From the IMG/VR virus record IMGVR_UViG_3300005663_000130, positions 1-35,605 of that record: a DNA stretch of 35,605 bases; one strand, 5' to 3'. Shown here piece by piece: positions 1 through 8,063 of the stretch. Within the stretch, counting starts at the first letter, position 1. Every line of letters starts with the position of its first letter. The notes beneath the pieces were generated by a model. The model made no database searches. It had not been told where the DNA came from and saw only the letters and a list, made by a program, of their open reading frames with translations. The stretch comes from a virus. Both the position numbers and the translations under genes were made by a program.

Positions 1-1330
1 GTCTGTCACCTGCCTGGCGCGCCTTCTTTTTTCTCGGCTGGCGCCGCCCCGCTCCAGTGATCCGCGCCCTTCTTTTTTGCAGGCTTTCCTGCCGTTTTCC
101 CGTTTTTTTCCTCTCCTTTTTCTAATCAATCCCTCATCTTTTTTCTCGCGCAAACCCTGTTTTGTGCTATACTTAGCTAACGTTCACAACCCTTCTTCTA
201 TCCCTTTTAGTGAGGTGCTCCGTGTCAAACCCCCCCGTTCTACCCCCCCCCGGTTCCGTTGCCGGTGTTGTCAGTTCTGTTTTGGGTTTCTCTTCTGTCC
301 CCGTGGTTTCTTCTTTGTCCTGTCTTCGCTGTGGCAGGCTTGTTGTTGGGCTTGTCTTCTTTGGCGCTTGCCGGTTCTCTTTGGCGCGCCGTGCTCTGCT
401 TGCTGCCCGCTCCCGTGGTCTAGCCCGCGCCTTTGCGCTTTCCCCCCTTGGTGCCGGGCGCTGGTGTTTGGTTGTCTTTGTTGGCCTTTCTCGCTCTTGC
501 CTTTCCTCCCTTCCTGCCGTGCGCTCCGCCGTTCTCACTGCCCCGGTCGGTTGTTTTCGCTCCGCCGGGCGTTTGGGGTTTGGCTGTGGTTAGTCTCCCC
601 TCGTTTGGTCCCGTCGCCCGCTCTGCTTTCCGCGCCGGCTCTTTGCGTGGTGTGTTCCCCCGCTCTTCCAGCCGCGCCCGTTCTGGCGCGGTGTTGGTGT
701 GTCTTTTCTCCTGCCCTCGGCGCGCCGGCTCTTTTGCGGCGCGTTGGGCCGGTCGTTGTGGTGTTTCTGTTTCCCTCCGCCGTTGGGCCGGTCTTTGGGC
801 CGTGTCTGTCCCGGTTTCTGTCGGGTCTTCGCGTTGGCCTCCGTCTGTCGGCCGTGTGGTGTCTGTGGTCGGTGGTTTGCGCGCTTTCCGGCTCGCTCTC
901 CTTTCGTCTGGTCTTGCTTTTTAGTCTCCCATGTCCCCCTCCCCTTCTCCTTCCCCTTTCCCGCTCCCTTCCCTTCCCCCTGGGGCTCGTGTCCTGTTTG
1001 GGGGGTCCCGGTCCCTTGCTTCCTCCTCTTCTCCTCTCGTTGGTGGTGTTGTGCGCTCCGCCCTGGCGCGCGGCCTGGCGTTGTCCGTCGGCTGCGCGTC
1101 CGGGGCTGACGCCCTGGTCCTTTCCTCCGCTCTGGCAGTCTCTCCTGCTAGTGTGTCTCTTTTTTGCGTCGGTTCTTCAACCGGTGCCGGTTTCTGGTCG
1201 GGGTCCGCTTCCCTTTCCCTTTTGCGATCCGCCGCTCCAGCCGGTGCTGCTGTGTCGTGGTGGGCTGGTGGTGTCTCTTCTCTTCCCCTTCGCGCCCGGC
1301 TCATCCGCCGCTCCAAATCCGCGCTGTCCG
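1..1330. other. A-depleted, six-frame-open GC-rich tract
   Basis: The + strand is built almost only of C, T and G. Counting by eye gives 11 A in the 900 bases 241-1140, about 1 percent, with several 60-base lines holding none; G, C and T are each roughly a third in the middle part. Every stop codon needs an A on the + strand or a T on the - strand, so all six frames are open and long open frames here mean little. The bias fades at 121-230 and again after about 1330. Three GGCGCGCC palindromes lie at 16, 383 and 719. Only the end of one leftward gene (stop at 921) is credible inside it; positions 1-920 hold no gene I can support. Confidence 0.85.
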
Positions 1331-1622
1331 GTTGTTCCTGTGCCGTCTTCTTCTTGGCCTCAGCTTTTTCAGCATCTTCTATTCGCTTTTTCTTCTTCTC
1401 TTCGTCCTTCTCGTCTTCGTTCTCGTGCTCAGCCTTCTTGATCTCGATTTCCTCATCAAGATTTAGCTCTTCGGCTGCGGACTTAAAAAACTCTCCAACC
1501 TCTTCAGGTAGAGAGTTTATATTGTCCTTGATAGCTTCATAAGATAAGGCTAAGGCATTCTTGGTCTTATCATCGATCTCTGAGAAGTCATAGCTTGGAT
1601 CTTCGTCTTTGTTCTTTGCCAT
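921..1622 (-). CDS. acidic/charged disordered protein, C-terminal half in A-depleted tract
   Basis: About 233 residues. The first ~60 residues look like an ordinary small helical phage protein; then comes a lysine/glutamate-rich stretch, and the last ~130 residues are a disordered string of R, E, A, P, T, D and G, exactly the amino acids whose codons avoid T. The start chosen has a strong GGAGAAGG ribosome site about 5 bases upstream. The frame is open further upstream to 1793, but that outermost TTG is the first half of a TTGACA promoter box, so it is unlikely to be used; an ATG at 1739 is a second option. No domain recognised. The tail may have grown with the local base bias rather than by selection on protein. 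Confidence 0.55.
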   Translation of the reverse strand: MAKNKDEDPSYDFSEIDDKTKNALALSYEAIKDNINSLPEEVGEFFKSAAEELNLDEEIEIKKAEHENEDEKDEEKKKKRIEDAEKAEAKKKTAQEQPDSADLERRMSRARRGREETPPAHHDTAAPAGAADRKREREADPDQKPAPVEEPTQKRDTLAGETARAEERTRASAPDAQPTDNARPRARAERTTPPTRGEEEEARDRDPPNRTRAPGGREGSGKGEGEGEGDMGD

Positions 1623-1764
1623 AATCACCTTCTCCTTGTTTGCTGCCTTTTTCACTAATGATAAGTCGCTGACATCTGGATCACCCAACTTGCCTGGGGT
1701 TCGTAGTTGCCGTAATCGTGCGAGAATACCTGCTGCCATCTCAATTTGTCCTATTACTGTATCC

Positions 1765-1793
1765 ACTATCTTATATATGGCTGGTTTTGTCAA
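1765..1793 (-). promoter_or_regulatory. candidate sigma70-type promoter for the leftward gene at 921-1622
   Basis: Reading leftward: TTGACA, 17-base spacer, GATAGT (4 of 6 matches to TATAAT). It lies about 140 bases upstream of the chosen start. A transcript from here would run into the A-depleted tract as an RNA almost free of uridine. Confidence 0.45.
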
Positions 1794-1872
1794 GGCCGCA
1801 CCCCGCTCGTGCTAGATAGGTGTCACCCTATACTTGACACACCCCATAAGATATGGTAGCCTTGAAGACGCC

Positions 1873-2124
1873 ATGAACATAGATTGTGACAAGTGTTCAG
1901 TTTATCATAGACATGATCATATGGAAGAATGGATGACCAAACGTAATAAGAAGATCGTTTTACTGAAGCGAGCAGGGCTGTCTTTTAGAGCTATAGCCCT
2001 ACGAGACGAGATAGCTCTTACACATCAGCAGGTACATCGAGTCTACCATCAGTGGAAAGGCCGTGTACCTCTTCGGGAGTCGGCATCACTCCAGGTGACA
2101 GAATTGCTGGCCCCCGCGGACTAG
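1873..2124 (+). CDS. small HTH-like protein
   Basis: About 83 residues. The middle (roughly residues 35-70) reads as a homeodomain-like helix-turn-helix: a KRAGLSFRAIA helix pair followed by a QQVHRVYHQW recognition-helix-like segment, as in transposase or small-terminase HTHs. There is a TTGACA box just upstream (1834-1839) but only a weak -10. The open frame extends up to that TTG; the ATG chosen follows GAAG. The 3' end overlaps the end of the opposite-strand XkdF-like gene by about 107 bases, so one of the two C-termini may be unconstrained. It could be a regulator of the left end of the late operon; function is not known. Confidence 0.5.
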   Translation: MNIDCDKCSVYHRHDHMEEWMTKRNKKIVLLKRAGLSFRAIALRDEIALTHQQVHRVYHQWKGRVPLRESASLQVTELLAPAD

Positions 2125-2707
2125 CACCTGTTAACTTACCACTCATAATTTTATTCCAGATTTCGTCATTAGGCACATACAGTACTACCATCCATGTACC
2201 CAGCACAATACTGTGCCCATTAAGCACGAAGTCTACAGGCGTTATATAACTCTGAGCTATAAAGACACCTGACGTTCTTTTACTATGCTCTTCAAAGATA
2301 TGAGCTTCTCCAAGACCGTATCTAACTAAAAAGCGATGAGCCATTAATTCCACATCTTCAAGTGGAAACCATTGATCATCTGTATCAAGAGTATTTGGTT
2401 TAACAACTATAAGATAAACTAAACGCTGAGAGTCATCTGCTTTAACTATCTTTATTGTCTCTTTTTCAGATTTCTTATAACCTGAACCAGATCGTTTACG
2501 AACATGAGCAGCACGATGATGCTTGTCGCATAACCATACTATATGTTTAGTGCCACTGTAAGAACCAGTAGGATGATGAGCCTGTGTTTTACCTGCGCCA
2601 CATCTTGCACACTTACCACGTTTTAGCTTACCTGATTTAACAGCAGCCCATACAGAAGAATAGGCAGAGTTACGATCTGGCATAGTCGCATTTTCTTTAG
2701 TGCCCAT
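2018..2707 (-). CDS. HNH-type zinc domain fused to XkdF-like domain
   Basis: 229 residues. N-terminal part (about 30-80) has CARCG, then HH, then CDKHH, the CxxC...HH...C..HH arrangement of an HNH-type zinc finger. The C-terminal part (about 95-215) resembles the XkdF family of phage-head-associated proteins: YITPVDFVLNGH, GTW, a DEIWNKI segment and SGKLTGAS. Its start overlaps the stop of the upstream holin-like gene (TAATG), so translation is coupled. In other phages XkdF-like proteins sit near capsid or prohead protease genes; here it is at the end of the late operon. Whether the HNH part still cuts DNA cannot be told. Domain assignment is from pattern memory. Confidence 0.6.
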   Translation of the reverse strand: MGTKENATMPDRNSAYSSVWAAVKSGKLKRGKCARCGAGKTQAHHPTGSYSGTKHIVWLCDKHHRAAHVRKRSGSGYKKSEKETIKIVKADDSQRLVYLIVVKPNTLDTDDQWFPLEDVELMAHRFLVRYGLGEAHIFEEHSKRTSGVFIAQSYITPVDFVLNGHSIVLGTWMVVLYVPNDEIWNKIMSGKLTGASPRGPAILSPGVMPTPEEVHGLSTDGRLDVPADV

Positions 2708-2934
2708 TATTTAAATAAGTCTACTATCACATCTCGGATACCAAAGATAAACAAAGGAGACATTAATCCTAATAATGCACCTGCGCCGAGTACACGCTGC
2801 ATCCATGTTTCTAGAACGCCTAATCGTCCATTCTGCTCTTTCTGATGAATCTCCATAACCTCTATCGTCTCTTTAATATTTTCAGTACGTTCATCTAGTC
2901 GTCCAAGAAGCGCATCGCGTTCTGCTGCATCCAT
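2707..2934 (-). CDS. holin-like / XhlA-like membrane protein
   Basis: 75 residues. The first ~45 residues form a charged amphipathic helix (RLDERTENIKETIEVME) that could be coiled coil. They are followed by one hydrophobic segment (about 50-68, GAGALLGLMSPLFIFGI) and a short charged tail. This coiled-coil-plus-one-membrane-segment layout is that of XhlA/haemolysin-type accessory holins. It is coupled to both neighbours in the late operon. A lytic domain is found only at the far right edge of the window, so a classic holin-endolysin pair is not visible here. It could instead be a virion membrane or assembly protein. Confidence 0.5.
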   Translation of the reverse strand: MDAAERDALLGRLDERTENIKETIEVMEIHQKEQNGRLGVLETWMQRVLGAGALLGLMSPLFIFGIRDVIVDLFK

Positions 2935-3558
2935 TTAATCAAAACCCTCATCTTCATCTGGTGACTTAAACTTACAGATAGATAACGCCACACCATCATC
3001 ATCTTTATCGCTAAGAAGACTGTCTACATGAACATCTCCAGAATCAGGCTGTGCTTTAACGATTATATACTCTCCTGGCTTAAATAAATCACATGTGCCG
3101 AACTGTTCAATATCACCTTCTACCAGCTGGCACACACCTGTATTACCTTCAAGATCAAAGAAGCTACAACTGGTACAGATGCGTCCGCTCCGCATCTGTT
3201 CATCTGTAGCTTTATCTTGATAATTAACTAAGTCTTTACTTAGAACACCAGCTGCTTTTTCTATCACTACTGGCTTTTTAGTTATTTTGCCTGTTCCACC
3301 AGCATGGCCTCTAGCTTTCTTCATAGCATCTTGTACTATAGCAGTAGGAAGTTGAGTAGTAAGATGAGAAGCAAACTTTACTAGAAACCGTTTAGTAGGA
3401 GTTTCGCGTTCCATCTCTTCGCGTAGGGACTTCTTAATCTTCGCAGTACATTGCTCACAGGCCACAGCCTTATCAGGTAACTTCTGTCCTGGTTTAGCTT
3501 TAACCTTATCATTACAGACAGCACACATAAGGCGTCGAACTTTCTGAGTTGCAGGCAT
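2935..3558 (-). CDS. cysteine-cluster phage protein (possible metal or Fe-S site)
   Basis: 207 residues. Two cysteine groups are visible. An N-terminal CAVC...CEQC pair (about 12-37) looks like a zinc ribbon. Around residues 127-157 is a GRICTSCSFFD...GVCQLVEGDIEQFGTCDLF block, which resembles the cysteine cluster of high-potential iron-sulfur-like domains seen next to XkdF-type domains in phages. Lysine-rich N-terminal half, acidic C-terminus. Its start overlaps the stop of the BppU-like gene by one base. Position just before the holin-like and XkdF-like genes suggests a late role, but none is known. Confidence 0.45.
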   Translation of the reverse strand: MPATQKVRRLMCAVCNDKVKAKPGQKLPDKAVACEQCTAKIKKSLREEMERETPTKRFLVKFASHLTTQLPTAIVQDAMKKARGHAGGTGKITKKPVVIEKAAGVLSKDLVNYQDKATDEQMRSGRICTSCSFFDLEGNTGVCQLVEGDIEQFGTCDLFKPGEYIIVKAQPDSGDVHVDSLLSDKDDDGVALSICKFKSPDEDEGFD

Positions 3559-3890
3559 TATGCTGCCAAACCTTCCTCAACCTGAAACTGGAAACGTTCT
3601 GTCTGTTGAGCACTACTTGAAAAAGTTAATTGTAGTTGACCTGAATAAGTACCAGCCGCTGTAATCCCGCCAGTAGGAAGAGTATAATCAATACGACCTG
3701 TAGGTTTATCTATAATAGTAGCATTTACATCACCACCAGAGAATAGATTGGCTACAGCATCGTGTTTTCGTATAAAGCACTTAACTGATGTCAGGTCAGG
3801 ATTTGAAAGATCAACAACATTGCCATCTTCATCTTTAATAGTAAATTTAAACTTTGGGAGAGTATCATCCTTGAAGTATTTAACCGCCAT
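3558..3890 (-). CDS. BppU-like baseplate/fibre N-terminal domain protein
   Basis: 110 residues forming a single predicted beta-sandwich: FKFTIKDEDGNVVDLSNPD, a constant-looking middle, GRIDYTLP, then GTYSGQLQLTF. This matches the layout of the BppU N-terminal (DUF2479-like) domain that anchors receptor-binding proteins or caps baseplates. It follows directly after the long repeat fibre and overlaps its end by 11 bases, which fits a fibre-attachment or fibre-tip partner. Assignment is from the pattern of strands and the position, not from a search. Confidence 0.5.
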   Translation of the reverse strand: MAVKYFKDDTLPKFKFTIKDEDGNVVDLSNPDLTSVKCFIRKHDAVANLFSGGDVNATIIDKPTGRIDYTLPTGGITAAGTYSGQLQLTFSSSAQQTERFQFQVEEGLAA

Positions 3891-6800
3891 CTTCTTTAGA
3901 CTCCTGTATATTGATCATGTGGCCTGATATCAATTCAAGAGGTATTATAACAGACGTTTTTACCAATGAGAGATTCCCACTATCTAGTCCTATAGATAGG
4001 ATATCAGTCTTTTTTACCGTTGTCAAGACACCACTATAAAGAGTTAAGGTAATAGCTAACAGTACTTCAGGTATTAATTTTAATACACCTGTAGCGCTTG
4101 GCTGAACACCTGCTAACGCTCGCGTTGCTGCCCTACTCCGTACAAGAATTCCTGCAGCTGCAGTCTGACTGCCAACTATTATTCTAAGAGCTTTCTCAAT
4201 CCGTATTAATGTACCAGCTGAGACAGGTTGTGAACCTGATATTGTTCGATCAGCACCCTTTTCAGCTGATTCTAATGTCCCTGTTAATGCAGGTTGACTA
4301 CCGATAACAGATCGGATAGCTTTTTCAGTGCGAATAAGTACCGCAGCTGCTGTCAGCTGAATGCCTGCAGATGATCGTTTCGCTTGTTTCTTACGAGATA
4401 AAGTGCCAGAAGGAGCAAGTTGAACTCCTGTGAGAACTCGAACAGCTTTTTCTATCCTGGTTAAAGCTCCAGTAGCTGATGGCTGGCTACCTACAAGATC
4501 ACGCTTCGCAATATAGGTAAGAGTACCTGTAGCATTAAGCTGAGAACCTGAGAGTGATCGCAGAGCCTTTTCTATATGGATAAGAATTCCAGTTGCTGCG
4601 AGCTGGACTCCAGGTATAGCGCGAACGCCCTGTTTTATACGAGTGAAAATGCCTGTAGATGCTGATTGAATTCCTGTGAGAGTCCGCTTTCCCTGTTCTA
4701 TACGGATGAGTGTTCCTGTTGCAGATAGTTGACTTCCAGATATCTGGCGAGAAGTTATAAGTGTCGCAGAGACTGTACCAGATGATGTAGGTTGATTACC
4801 AGATAAAGATCGAGAGGCTTTTTCAATTCTAGCAAGGGTACTCGTAGCAGATAACTGACTACCTGATACAGAGCGTTGTAGTAGTACAGTAAGTGCCCCA
4901 GTTGAATTAGGCTGATTACCTTCAAGTGATCTAAGGGCTTGTTCTTTTCTTGTCAGTATTCCTGTAGCTGCAAGTTGGATTCCTGTTAGAGCACGAAGAG
5001 CTTCTTTAATACGAGCAAGGATGCCTGTAGTATTAGGTTGATTACCTGTTATTACTCTTGACGCTTGTTCTTTGCGAGATAATATTCCAGTAGATGCAGG
5101 TTGACTCCCAACTGTAAAGCGGACAATAGTTAACTGAGTAGTAAGTGTACCTGTAGCTGTTGGCTGGTTTCCAGAGACAGAACTAAATTGTCCATGAGTC
5201 CGTATTAATGTTGCAGAAGAAGAAGACTGTTCACCTGAAAGTGAACGAATAGCCTTCTCAGCATGAGTAACAGCTCCAGTAGCAGAAGATTGCGTTCCAG
5301 TTAATATACGACTAGCCTGCTCTTTACGAGCTAAAGTAGCTGTAGATGAAGACTGAGAGCCTGAGAGACTACGTTGTTGATTTTTAGTAAGAATACCTGT
5401 AGCAGAAAACTGGCTACCAACCAATGAGCGTTTCGCTTGTTCTGTACGAGAGAGCGTCCCTGTAGTAGAAGACTGATTACCAATGACAGACCTGAAAGCC
5501 TTAAAGATGCCAGTGAGTACACCTACTGCTGATAATTGACTACCAGTAATAGCACGGATAGCTTCTTCTGTACGTGTTACAATTCCTGTAGATGTAAGTT
5601 GACTACCAGAAATTACTCGTGCTAGAGCTGAAGAGGTAGCAATGGCCCCCGTAGCGTTAGATTGACTACCTGCTAGAGAACGGAGGGCCTTTTCAGTACG
5701 AGCGATAACTCCACTAGAAGAAGGCTGTGATCCAATAAGAGTACGTCCTGCTTGTCCTATACGAGCTATAATGCCAGTAGAGAATGTCTGAGAACCACTA
5801 AGAGCACGGAGAGCTTTCTCTATACGTGTTAATATACCAGTAGCAGCTGGCTGAATACCTGTTACAGTCTTAACCGTTAGCTTAGTTAGAGTACCAGAGG
5901 CAGACGGCTGATTTCCAGCCATCGACCGCTTATTCGCTGCGTTAAGATATGCTGCTTGAGTAGCTTCTATCGCTCCTGAATAGGAAACTAATAATCGAAA
6001 TGCTGAGCATCTGATAGTATCGTCCAGGTTGATTCGGTCAATACCAAGCATGACAGCATCGAGCATGGGAACATTCCAGCCCATAGTGCCCATTGCCCAA
6101 CCCCACTTGTAAATATCTTGGTCATAGGGCGTCCGTCCATTCGCGCTGGAACCATATTGACCGTCAGTGCCGGAACCTGTACCGCGAACAAACACAGCAC
6201 ACGCATTCTGAGCCGCTGATCCTCCCTTAGACCAAGCCATATACATGACAGACCGAACAGGATCGATCAATCCCGCTTGCTCTGGCGCACCAACAAATGT
6301 ACTCTTGTTGATTAGCAGATCTCCAGATTCATTTGCTAGATACGATGAGTCGTCATCTGGAATATCGGGATCGTCCCAGTTCTTATAAAAATCACCTCCT
6401 GATTGGGAAGGTGTAGGAACCCAAAAGGCTTCAGTCTGATCCCCTGTCGGGAAGAGCTCTCGCATGAATATCCTGGTAGGGACTGTCTCAACACTGTTTC
6501 CAACGATGACATCATCAACATAACGTATTGGAGTTCCTTGAGTAATAAGTTGCAAGTTGTCAAATGCGAAAGTCGCTTGGTCATCTGTCCACGATAGTTT
6601 TTGTACTCCATCGACCAGTACTTCGACTGTATCACTAAAGCGCCAGATGAGAACTATGAAATGATACCGGCCGGTCTCTGGAGTCCAAGAGGTGTTTGCC
6701 CGCTTCACACCCCCACGCCACAGCTCCAGATCCCCAGAAGGGCCGTCGTATCTGACCTCGAACTTAGTAGTAACGTCAGCTCGACCTACAAACCGGTCGT

Positions 6801-7656
6801 CCTCTCCAACACCGTCAGGGAGGCTATCCCAATACCAGTTGACACCCACCCAGAAATCGCCGGCCCCTGTGAGGCCTCCGAAGTCTGGGGACGTAAACTC
6901 CTGCGTCCCCGTAAGCTTGCCGGCGTGCATGCCGCTGTGCACGGGGGTCGTAACAATCGTGCCGGTAGCGGTCGCCCACTCAGCAGCCATTCCCGTTTCA
7001 AAGCCGCTCTGCCAATGAGCATCATTTATTCCTGCACTGAGCAGATACGCAATTTGTATATCGGTTAATACCGAACCCCGACCCATAAGGAATGCAGGCT
7101 GAGTATCTGAGACAGGAACAGCTGAGACAGTATAGTCGATGTCCAGTAGAGCAGCATTAGAAGGGCTAGTATCGTAAGCCTCTGCCTGGAATGAAGCAGC
7201 ACCAGCACTTTTTGGTTTTGCAATAAGGACAAATGCCGTTGGGTTATGAGCATCAACGACCTCCTGAAGAACTGTTTTCAGTTCTGGACTGTTCTGTCGT
7301 CCAGTACCAAGATCGTCAGCATCCCAAGACACGCTTGCAGTTGTGCGTGGTCTGTCTGTAATATCATTAGTAGTAGTTGTAAATACTGCAGGGCCTGCGG
7401 CCTTCTCAAAGAAGACATCGATCTGGGGAGAGTCAGCCTTTGTGCTGGCTAGATATGGTTTCCAGATGCAGGCATCAATCACGTCATTCTGAATGATGTC
7501 AGAATCTACAAATCGGAAACCGCCCCACCATCGAAGAGAATCAACAGCCGCGTTGTCCATAACGACTTGGTTACGGATAAGATCCATCGCGCCAGAGCTG
7601 TCAAGCTCGTCGGCGTCATCTATGGAAGCTCCGACTTGGAGATTTAGGGTAGGCAT
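3880..7656 (-). CDS. long tail-fibre-like protein with LamG-like domain and ~30 short repeats
   Basis: 1258 residues, the largest gene here. Residues 1-200 resemble a beta-sandwich head common in fibre proteins (SWDADDLGTG, ELKTVLQEVVD, LDIDYTV). Residues ~220-390 resemble a concanavalin/LamG domain (FETGMAAEW, GRYHFIVLIWR, VEVLVDGVQKLSW). A linker runs to ~575. Then about 30 tandem repeats of ~20 residues, core GSQxSATGxLxRxEKAxRxL, run to ~1190, followed by a non-repeat C-terminus of ~65 residues. It sits mid late operon, between small virion proteins and a BppU-like gene. Known members of this repeat style occur in phage fibres; the role in host binding is inferred. Copies differ enough at DNA level that they are not recent duplications. 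Confidence 0.75.
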   Translation of the reverse strand: MPTLNLQVGASIDDADELDSSGAMDLIRNQVVMDNAAVDSLRWWGGFRFVDSDIIQNDVIDACIWKPYLASTKADSPQIDVFFEKAAGPAVFTTTTNDITDRPRTTASVSWDADDLGTGRQNSPELKTVLQEVVDAHNPTAFVLIAKPKSAGAASFQAEAYDTSPSNAALLDIDYTVSAVPVSDTQPAFLMGRGSVLTDIQIAYLLSAGINDAHWQSGFETGMAAEWATATGTIVTTPVHSGMHAGKLTGTQEFTSPDFGGLTGAGDFWVGVNWYWDSLPDGVGEDDRFVGRADVTTKFEVRYDGPSGDLELWRGGVKRANTSWTPETGRYHFIVLIWRFSDTVEVLVDGVQKLSWTDDQATFAFDNLQLITQGTPIRYVDDVIVGNSVETVPTRIFMRELFPTGDQTEAFWVPTPSQSGGDFYKNWDDPDIPDDDSSYLANESGDLLINKSTFVGAPEQAGLIDPVRSVMYMAWSKGGSAAQNACAVFVRGTGSGTDGQYGSSANGRTPYDQDIYKWGWAMGTMGWNVPMLDAVMLGIDRINLDDTIRCSAFRLLVSYSGAIEATQAAYLNAANKRSMAGNQPSASGTLTKLTVKTVTGIQPAATGILTRIEKALRALSGSQTFSTGIIARIGQAGRTLIGSQPSSSGVIARTEKALRSLAGSQSNATGAIATSSALARVISGSQLTSTGIVTRTEEAIRAITGSQLSAVGVLTGIFKAFRSVIGNQSSTTGTLSRTEQAKRSLVGSQFSATGILTKNQQRSLSGSQSSSTATLARKEQASRILTGTQSSATGAVTHAEKAIRSLSGEQSSSSATLIRTHGQFSSVSGNQPTATGTLTTQLTIVRFTVGSQPASTGILSRKEQASRVITGNQPNTTGILARIKEALRALTGIQLAATGILTRKEQALRSLEGNQPNSTGALTVLLQRSVSGSQLSATSTLARIEKASRSLSGNQPTSSGTVSATLITSRQISGSQLSATGTLIRIEQGKRTLTGIQSASTGIFTRIKQGVRAIPGVQLAATGILIHIEKALRSLSGSQLNATGTLTYIAKRDLVGSQPSATGALTRIEKAVRVLTGVQLAPSGTLSRKKQAKRSSAGIQLTAAAVLIRTEKAIRSVIGSQPALTGTLESAEKGADRTISGSQPVSAGTLIRIEKALRIIVGSQTAAAGILVRSRAATRALAGVQPSATGVLKLIPEVLLAITLTLYSGVLTTVKKTDILSIGLDSGNLSLVKTSVIIPLELISGHMINIQESKEDGG
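4083..5930 (-). repeat. tandem protein-coding repeat array (~61 bp units)
   Basis: About 30 imperfect units encode the GxQxxxTGxL...R repeat of the fibre gene. Average spacing is about 20 codons. Unit sequences are diverged but the Gly-x-Gln and Thr-Gly positions are nearly invariant; a few units are shortened by 3-4 residues (for example before SGSQ around 5370 and 4860). Confidence 0.8.
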
Positions 7657-7664
7657 TAGCTACC

Positions 7665-8063
7665 CTAGCGCCACTCGATTAGGCCATCTTCGTGATCAGT
7701 GATCCCTGGGTCAAATGTCTTAATAAGTGTACGAAGATCTCGATTGGTCACGATACCAAAAGCAGCACCTTTGTCAGTATGTATCTGAACAATGAGCGCT
7801 TCCGCAGCATCTGCCCATCTAGACCCCGTACAGCGTAGCCAAGTCATATCTCCATCAGGCTTAACGATTGCTATTCCGTAGACTATCGAGGCTTCACTCG
7901 CTACATACAACTCAAAATCTGTCGCATCCCGAACTAGTATCTCACGAGAAGGAACGGCTGGGCCACGGGAACACAGCCATCGAGGATCAATCGTCCCGAT
8001 ACACATCTGATAAGCAGCATCAATCGTGGCGATGTCTCCCGAACTGACTATCTGGACATTCAC
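7665..8063 (-). CDS. late-operon virion-associated protein, unknown
   Basis: 132 residues, not recognised. It mixes short strands and helices: MNVQIVSSGDIATIDAAYQM at the start, and LYVASEASIVYGIAIV and FGIVTNRDLRTLI further on. Its start overlaps the stop of the preceding gene (ATGA-type) and it lies immediately upstream of the fibre gene. Gene order suggests a small tail or fibre-assembly protein. It ends in TAG, with a second in-frame stop two codons later. Confidence 0.6.
   Translation of the reverse strand: MNVQIVSSGDIATIDAAYQMCIGTIDPRWLCSRGPAVPSREILVRDATDFELYVASEASIVYGIAIVKPDGDMTWLRCTGSRWADAAEALIVQIHTDKGAAFGIVTNRDLRTLIKTFDPGITDHEDGLIEWR

Noticed and set aside
173-538. Leftward open frame of 121 codons rich in Arg, Glu and Thr
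   Set aside because: Explained by the lack of T on the - strand; no ribosome site and nothing resembling a fold.
77-1441. Long rightward open frame of 454 codons and other frames in the left 1.4 kb
   Set aside because: The tract lacks A on the + strand, so frames stay open by composition; the products are Cys/Leu/Phe/Pro/Arg strings with no conserved pattern.
6601-7068. Rightward open frame of 155 codons opposite the fibre gene
   Set aside because: Lies wholly antisense to a well-supported coding region and has no promoter or ribosome site.
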